Position numbers and translations under genes: made by a program. Below, in pieces: positions 57,002 through 64,000 of a stretch of 64,000 bases of DNA; position 1 is the first letter of the stretch, and every line of letters begins with the position of its first letter. The DNA is from Solen grandis (lineage: Eukaryota; Mollusca; Bivalvia; Adapedonta; Solenidae), in NCBI GenBank assembly GCA_021229015.1, contig CM037785.1, positions 41,412,766 through 41,476,765 on the forward strand, written 5' to 3'. The notes under the pieces were generated by a model. The model was not told the origin of the DNA. It searched no databases and saw only the letters and a list, made by a program, of their open reading frames with translations.

Positions 57002-58705
57002 AATACGGAATTTTTTAAAAATTACAAACTACGATTGCTTTTCACCGTCCCCATTTCATCACCCTTTTAATTTTTCCCCTCCTTATTGGTCTCTTGTAAA
57101 TGGATAACCCGCTAAGGCTGGGCCGCGGGGCCTGGGGAACTTTTAAACCTTGACGATAGTAAAAAATTTGAAAAAGGGATTGGGCTTTAAAAGCACAGCC
57201 CATCCCCGGGCCAGTGGCCCTCCAAAACTTGGGGAGTTTTCAATATTTGTTTTTAACGGGTTTTTCAGCCCGAACAGTAAAAGCTTAAAAAACTAGGGTA
57301 ATCAGAAAAAATTTTTTGGTAATTTCCCTTTTAAATGCTAAATTAATTCCAATTTTTAAAAACTGGGTAGTTTTTTTTAATCGCTAAGGTTGCTGGGAAC
57401 GGGAAAGGCCCATAACCTTTTTCTGGGCCCTCCTGGAAATCGACACAAAACCGCCCAAAGGGCCTTTTAAAAAAACTTTGTAAGTACCTTTGAATTTTGG
57501 TTTTCAAAAACAGGAAAAAGCCAATAACGGTGGATTCGTCAATACATCTTCAAGTGATCAAATAAAAATTGGTGTTCTTGGTTCCAACCCACCTTTCTTC
57601 TGTTTCTTAAGGGCCCTTTTTGGTTTTAAATGGGTGGAAGCATTTTCTAGGGTCCTCGTGGATTTTTTACTAAAAACCTTTATGAATCTCCCCCTTTGTA
57701 TCCTGCAAAGGCAAAAAATGAACGAAGTTCGCAAGGTTTCTGTGGAAAAACCAGTTTCTTAAACCCTTTTTCCACCCTTTAAACTTTGGGGGCCCGGGCT
57801 CGATCCGTCCTCCCCTTACAACAAGGCCAAAGGGGGAATTAAAACCCGCCTTTTGAAAGAAATTTAAAACTTTTCTGGTGAGAAAATTTTAAATTTTCCC
57901 GTCTTTTAGTTTTGGTTAAAAAAAAATCTATCCGTTTTTAGGGGTTCTTTCAAAACTAAACACAAAAATGATTTTAAATTTATCAAGGTAAATGATACAT
58001 AAATCATAATTTTAATCTCCTAAACATTCTTCCATTAAAACCCTGATAGGTTTGGGGGCCGGTTTCCCCCAGCCAAAAGGCATTTTTTTGTTATTCCCAG
58101 AAAACCAAAAGGGCCAACTGTAAAACTTTCCCTTCCTTTTGCTCATCTTCAATCTCAACTTGGGGTATCCGGCCCTTTATATCCCTTGGGGCGTGAGTAT
58201 TTGCTCCAATCACCAAAAAACCCTTTTATCCTAGGGAAAAGCCCCTCCGTCCCTTTTTTACGCGGGTTTTTGGTGTCCTGTATTTAACGCCCATGCGAAG
58301 CTTGCCCCTTCTTTTTTCCTGCCCCAGAACCACATTAGACACCATGGTAACAAATTTTCCTAATTAACCTGCCCCCTAATAGTTGTTCTAGATGTTTTTC
58401 TACTTGTTTGAATCATGTTTGGTGGGGAAATTTTACGAATGTGGCGTTTTAAAAAAAGGGGTCCTGCCAGGGATTTTAAAACTATTCTGTGTTTTTACTT
58501 GTCACATTTTCCGAACTTTAGTGTCATTCTTAGAGAAAAATCTATGTGTTTCCGCAGTAAATCACTGATTTGCTTCGTTTTTTTCGTTATCCAAAAGTCT
58601 TTTTTGAGAAAACAATGTGAAAAGGAGTTTCCCTAAATTTTTTCTTCTTCTTCTTTTTATCCAATGTTTCTGCTCTTTTTCTTTTTTGTGATTACTGGTT
58701 GCAGT
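57002..58705. other. No supported gene
   Basis: Damaged sequence. 'Gggctcgatccgtcc' at 57797 weakly resembles a box B. Confidence 0.35.
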
Positions 58706-58963
58706 TCACACAGTCCCTTTTGGTTTAATAAGGAACAGAAATAATCGTAAGGTATTGACACAATTTAATTTACTTCCATTGGTTTTCCCCCCAAAGGGTT
58801 TTTTAAAATTTAAACCCTGGTGTATATTACATATTGGAAGTTTTCCCTTTTCCCTTTTTCGTGCAAGAGGCAATTTTCCCGACCATAATCTAACCCCCTT
58901 TTCTTTTATATCCACTAACTCGTGTCCATTGGGGCCTAATACTATTTTTTGGTTTTTCAGCAC
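58706..58963 (-). CDS. Coding-like stretch, unrecognised
   Basis: A minus-strand frame of 85 codons with mixed composition, including GHELVDIKEKGVRLWSGKLP. It might be mobile-element protein, but the resemblance is too weak to name. Confidence 0.18.
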   Translation of the reverse strand: MLKNQKIVLGPNGHELVDIKEKGVRLWSGKLPLARKREKGKLPICNIHQGLNFKKPFGGKTNGSKLNCVNTLRLFLFLIKPKGTV

Positions 58964-61900
58964 AACCCTTAAAAGTGCTTCTTTGCAAATTTTTCTTTAA
59001 AGGTTTTTTTTCCTCAAAGTGTAAAATCTGAAAGACAGGGAACCCGGGATGAAAAGACCCCAAAATCCTAAGCCACTGTGGTCCGAAATTCCCGTTTTTC
59101 ATTCCCGGGTAAAAGTTCGGCCCAAAATATATTGGGGCCAATCAATACTGGGGTTTTCTGAGAAAGTTTTTTGTCAGAATAAAACAAAAACAGACAACTT
59201 TGGGGAACCCCAGCTTGAAGACCTTCAGAAAATTTCTAAGGGGCTGGGCTCAATAAAACCATCATATGGGGGTTGGGTTTGGGCCTCGCAAACCCCAATG
59301 CTAAGTAGGTCTTTATTAATGGACTATAAACCCTAAACCTTTTTTACAAAATTCTTTCCCCCCCCTTCAATTTAAACCCGGGGGAAATTTCCCGAACAAC
59401 AAAGCCGCCCTTTTTAAAACCAAAAAACCCAAAATGTCCCCCCAACCCCAAAAGCCCTTTTCGAGTCCTGGGGTTAAAAAAAATTTTAAAAATTTGGGGC
59501 AAACAAAAAACTCGTTAAATTTTTTTCCCAAAAATTTTTATGTCTTCCAAAATTTCCCTTGTTTTTTTAAGGTTTGGGGGGGACCCCGGGTTTTGACCCC
59601 CACAACAAAGGCACTTATACTTTTGGGCAATTTCTTGCGAAATTGCCCCCCAAAACCACATTTGGTTAAACAAGTGACTTTTGGGTTTTTAAAAGAAATT
59701 TCCCAGCTTTATTTTGGTGATTGGGGTAACCCCCTTTTGGGTTTATTACCCCTTCCTCTATCATTTCCCCTTTACCTCGCCCCCTTAAAGCCAAAACCTC
59801 AACCCCCTTTTTTCCCTTCCGTAAACTAAAGCCTCTAAAACTCAATTCTATCTATGGGAAAACCCGGGCTTTCTTCTTTTTCCCCTTTCAAGTTTTTCAA
59901 TCCTTTTATTTAACTTTGTCAGCAATTTTCCTTTTCCCTTTACTCAACTCCCCATTTTTTTTTTTCAATGTTTTATCGCAAGACACTTCTTTGTTTTAAG
60001 GGGGCTTTTGCTTCATCCTAGATTCTAACTTTCCATAGTTTTCCCGTTTTTAATTTTATGGGGGGGCGGATGGTGTCAAAAAAAATATCCTGCCATTTGC
60101 TTCAAATTTCCCTTTTTGGGGCCCCTTAAAAATCACTTTTTTCAGGACAACATCCTTGGCCCGTGCCGGGCTGTTTCCCCCCTTCCCGCTGCTAACTCAT
60201 ACAACGTTCCCTTCCAATCCTAAAACCGCCAGTATGCGACACATCCTCTTTTTGGGTTTGGGTACTCCACTGAAAAAAAATCTCTGTAAAAATGGTTTCT
60301 GTTTAATCAATGCCCGAAAATCATTGTTTAAGGGTTTTTTCATGGTTTTTTCTAAAGTTTAAAACCTGTTCCCCTTCTCCAAAAGGGGGTCACCCGGTTT
60401 TCCCTTCATTTGGGTTCCTGACGGCCCTATAGGATTTTGATCATGAATAAAAAGTTGATCTGCCTTCAAGAAATCCCTCCCTTAAAAATAGCCCCCGTGG
60501 GGGATCACCTTTGGGCCAATTTTACCAAAGATTAAAGGGAGCTTTGGGAAGTCAAAAATCTTTCCTCCCCATCCTCAGTCCAGTAACCGTGAGTGGACAA
60601 GTACATTTTTTTTGGGCCACTTTGGTTTAGCACTAATATCTAAAATTTTCCCCAATAAGAAAATATGAAATGAAGGCCAAAATTTTTCAGTGTTCTCCAA
60701 ACCTTTAAAGGGAAAAAGGGCAAAAGAATGGAAAGCATCTTTAAAAGCTTTCTAACTTCCTCGATGTTTTAAACCAAAACTTTAGGAACTTTTAAAAAAC
60801 CCGTACTTCCCAAAAACCCTTTTGGGAAATTGAAAACAAAGAATAACAACCCTATGGTTTTTAAAAAACACCGGGGGTTTAAAAACCACTTTAAGTATCC
60901 CCTATTGAACCAAGTTTTCCCCAAAAAAATAAAATATCAGTTTTGAAAAATTTTTGCAATATTCTTGCACAGGGAATTTTTTTAAAAAACAAAAATGAAA
61001 AAAATTCACTTTAAAAACACTAAGTTTTTAAAAAAACATAAAAATTTACACAGTCCCCCAAACCATCCTAAATTTTTGAATTCCCGAAAATGCAGGGTTC
61101 AACAAGTCTTTATTGGGTAAACCCAAAATGTTATCCCCCTTCCTACAAAGTCACATGATAAAAATTAAACCCTTCAATTAAAAAAGTGCAAAATGCACGC
61201 AAGTGCTATCGACTCCCCAGTAACCAACCAAAAAAGTTCATATATAAATGACAAAGCTTTTAAAAACCTGCACGAAGTTCACTACTTTAAAATCAAGTTT
61301 TTTTCACCTCTGGGGAGTCAAAATACAACCCCTTTAATGAATTTTTCCCCCCCACCCATCTACTTCAATAACTAAACCCAAAATTATCACTATCAGTACT
61401 ATAACAATTTAGTAAATAACTTCAAACTATGTTTTCCACCATCCTATTACTGTTTCCCCTATCTCACTATCTATTTCAATACTACTTTACCTAAAAAGAA
61501 TTTTTTGCATCACACCCCACCATTTCACAAGAAAATCTTCACTTTTAAAAAACAACAACCCCCCATGAAATTTTTTCAAATTTTTAGGAAAAAAACCCTT
61601 TGGGACCCAAACCCAAAAAGCATAAGGGAATTAATAAATATAGGTAAATGAAACAAATTTTTCGGCAAAAAAAGTAAATCGCTTTTTTTTTTTTTTTTTT
61701 CCCGATAAAAAAACGGGGAAAGCGGGAAAAAAAACCCCGGAAAAAGTAAAGGAGCAAACTAGCAATAGGAAAAAAATTATTTTCTGACATTAAATTTTAA
61801 AAAAACAATTTAATTTTAGAAAAAAAAATTTTGTAAGAACACCGTGGGCTCAAATACCAATTTCCAAAAAACTGTCTATAAATATTTTCCCCCTTTTTAT

Positions 61901-64000
61901 TTATGAAAAAGAAAATAATAAATTTTTTTATTTGGGGAAATAACAATTAAAAAATTTCCCAAACAAAATATGAAAAAAATTTTGTTGAAAATTAAACAAT
62001 TTTTCGTTTTTAAGTTCGGATAAAAACGGACTAAATGTAGGTTGTAAAATGCTGAAAAAAAAAAAATGTTTTCTTTCCCAAAAAAAAAATGAAGGAAAAC
62101 AAAAAAACAAATTTTTCCAAGTCCTTTTTTTTCTTTGATGGTAAAAATTTTCCCCCAAAAATACCTGTATACAGGGGTTTCAAAACTTTAAAAAAATTTA
62201 AAATACACAATAAAATGCTGATATGGTTTAATTACCCAAAAAAAACCCCTTAAAAAATCGTCCCCTTCCCAAAGAAATCTTCCTAAAGAACTGCAAGGGG
62301 GTTTCCCGTCCCCGCTATAAAAATTTTTAAAAACCCGGGGAATAGAATTCCGTTTTCTAATTTAAACACAATACAACTTTCCGCCCGCGTCACGGTCAAA
62401 TCGTAAAACAATCAGATTAACCCCATCACAGACCAAGGGAAAATTTGGGGGCAAATGCAGTAAAAAATAGTCCCCAAACGTAAACCCCCCAAATTTTTCA
62501 ACGAAGTAGTGCACGTAAAAAATATGACAATCTCCCAAAATTCAAAATTTTTCAGAAGAAAAAACACCTAATTATTATTAAAGAAATTTAACCAAAACAC
62601 AACCCTTCCCGATTAAACGAGGGAAAAAACCGATTCAAACCCTTTTCGTCCCCCCAATTAAAAAACCCGCAAACACGGTTCAAAACAAGTAATTAAAGAT
62701 TGACAGCCCCAAAAGAAAAGCTATAATATAAAGACAAACGGTTTTTTAAAACAAAGGGTAATTTTCAGAAAGCAAGGGTTAAATTTTTTAAAAGGGGTAA
62801 ATTAGGGGTATTTAAAAAAACCGAGAGAATGTTTAAAATCAAAAGGTTAAAAGTATTTTCCCTACACCAAAATGTTTTTAAATATTATCATGCAAAGGTT
62901 TACTTTTTGTTTCTTTCACAATTTAAACCCCGCTTATAAAGGGATGACTTTACAAAAAATGCAGTAAATTGTATGCTAAATTGGTTTTGATAGAATTTAC
63001 TGACAAATAATTTCTAGAAAAAGGGAAAATTTTCGCAATTTCTGTAAATTCCCAAAAAAAATAAAGTAAATTACACACCCAAACGCTTCATGGTGGAAAA
63101 ATTCCCCATAAAATTTTTAAACCCCAAAACCCGGGGCCCCTACACAAATATCACAGGTCCCAAATTTATGTGCTTTTTAATATCCCACTTTTCCCCGATA
63201 GTTTAAAAGTAGATCAAAGAATCCAGTGTCCTGTTTAAAGTTAACAGGGCCGAACCTATGCCACGGTCCTCACGATAAACCAATATAGTGGTGATTTCCC
63301 TTCCTCCCGGAGTTTGTACTGGTGTCCCCCCAAAAAGTAACGAGAGGTGTAGACTGGTCTCCTTAATAACAAAGTCCACACGGGCCCCAGGATTGTAACA
63401 GTAAGGAAAAACCCAAATATTAAAACAAATCCTCGTAACAATTTAACCAATTTCATAATAAAAGTCAACTGGTTTCCCAAAAATGTCCCCCCAAAAATGC
63501 GAACTGGGTTTTATACAAAAATTTAAACCCTAAAGTAATTTTAAAAACCCCAACCCACAACGGACCAAAAAAAATTATCCCCCCCCCCCCCCCGCTTTCC
63601 CGTTGGCACTAAAAACACACGTTGGGCGCCGGTTTTTAAACCCTTTCGTACTTTTTTTCCCCATTGGGAAAAAAAAACAACAAATTTTCGGAAATCGTTT
63701 AATTCAAAAGGGCCCCAAGGTAAATTTTTTAAAGGGAGGTAGAGTCTGACCCCCAATCATAAAATACGAAATCCTTAAAAAAATAAGGGGACAATTCATT
63801 AAATTTCATTTTGAATGAATATAATAAAAAATGTTTTAAAAATTTATTCATTTTTTTGTGACTAGTGGGGGCCCTCACTTTAAAAAATATGGTTTCAAAC
63901 ATACAACAAAATAAAATTTCCCGAAACATCCCTTACAACATTAAAAAAATGAACTCGTTTAACCCGGACAACTTTCCAATATAAGGTATTTCTCACAATC
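58964..64000. other. No supported gene
   Basis: Homopolymer-dominated. The 131-codon plus-strand frame at 59434-59829 is Pro/Phe/Lys/Leu-rich and is best read as artefact. T20-type (61683) and C13-type (63586) runs are present. Confidence 0.4.

Larger units (their letters stand above)
48600..64000. other. Low-quality consensus block with inflated homopolymers (contig 3)
   Basis: The whole contig shows the same excess of short runs as 13900-33255 (examples: 'ggggggggggtc' near 50300, 'ccccccccccccc' near 63586, 'tttttccccccctttc' near 54717). Most open frames here are rich in Phe, Lys, Pro and Gly and are artefacts. Confidence 0.75.

Noticed and set aside
59434..59829. 131-codon plus-strand open frame
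   Set aside because: Composition is dominated by Pro, Phe, Lys and Leu from runs of C, T and A in the damaged consensus.

Overview
This is an animal nuclear scaffold, most likely from a bivalve mollusc. It is AT-rich and intron-bearing, and it is crowded with tRNA-derived SINEs whose central domain resembles the mollusc RUDI/Meta-SINE type (from memory, not searched). Diverged non-LTR retrotransposons, a mariner-type transposase remnant, short inverted-repeat elements and tandem repeats of about 150 bp fill much of the rest. I see no bacterial operon, CRISPR array, rRNA gene or genuine tRNA gene. Two runs of exactly 100 N (33256-33355 and 48500-48599) split the window into three contigs.

Layout. 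1-4571: repeats only (a block shared with 19440-22345, a SINE, microsatellites). 4572-11863: the clearest host gene, a plus-strand MEGF/CED-1-like membrane protein with a signal-peptide exon, a long EGF-rich exon, a transmembrane exon and cytoplasmic exons. As written it carries several stops and frameshifts. 12485-14370: a full-length SINE and a GC-rich motif cluster. About 13900-33255: sequence with far too many short homopolymers of all four bases, probably a damaged consensus. It still holds a possible unrecognised multi-exon minus-strand gene (23150-26018), a 151-bp tandem array, a foldback, a mariner-like MITE and a plus-strand CR1/L2-like LINE (about 29960-31900).

33356-48499 is cleaner. 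It has a nested inverted arrangement A-B...B'-A' (33802-37870) built on an unusual CGAGAC-rich module, two purine-rich duplicates, three more SINE copies, a minus-strand LINE with ORF1, endonuclease and reverse transcriptase (about 43690-47700), and a mariner-type transposase remnant (about 47930-48340). 48600-64000 is again homopolymer-rich; it holds tRNA-like SINE heads and a few coding-like stretches that I cannot identify.

No set of genes here works together as a pathway. The functional story is one probable cell-surface receptor gene, possibly decaying, in repeat-rich DNA. The least explained structure is the A-B-B'-A' arrangement.
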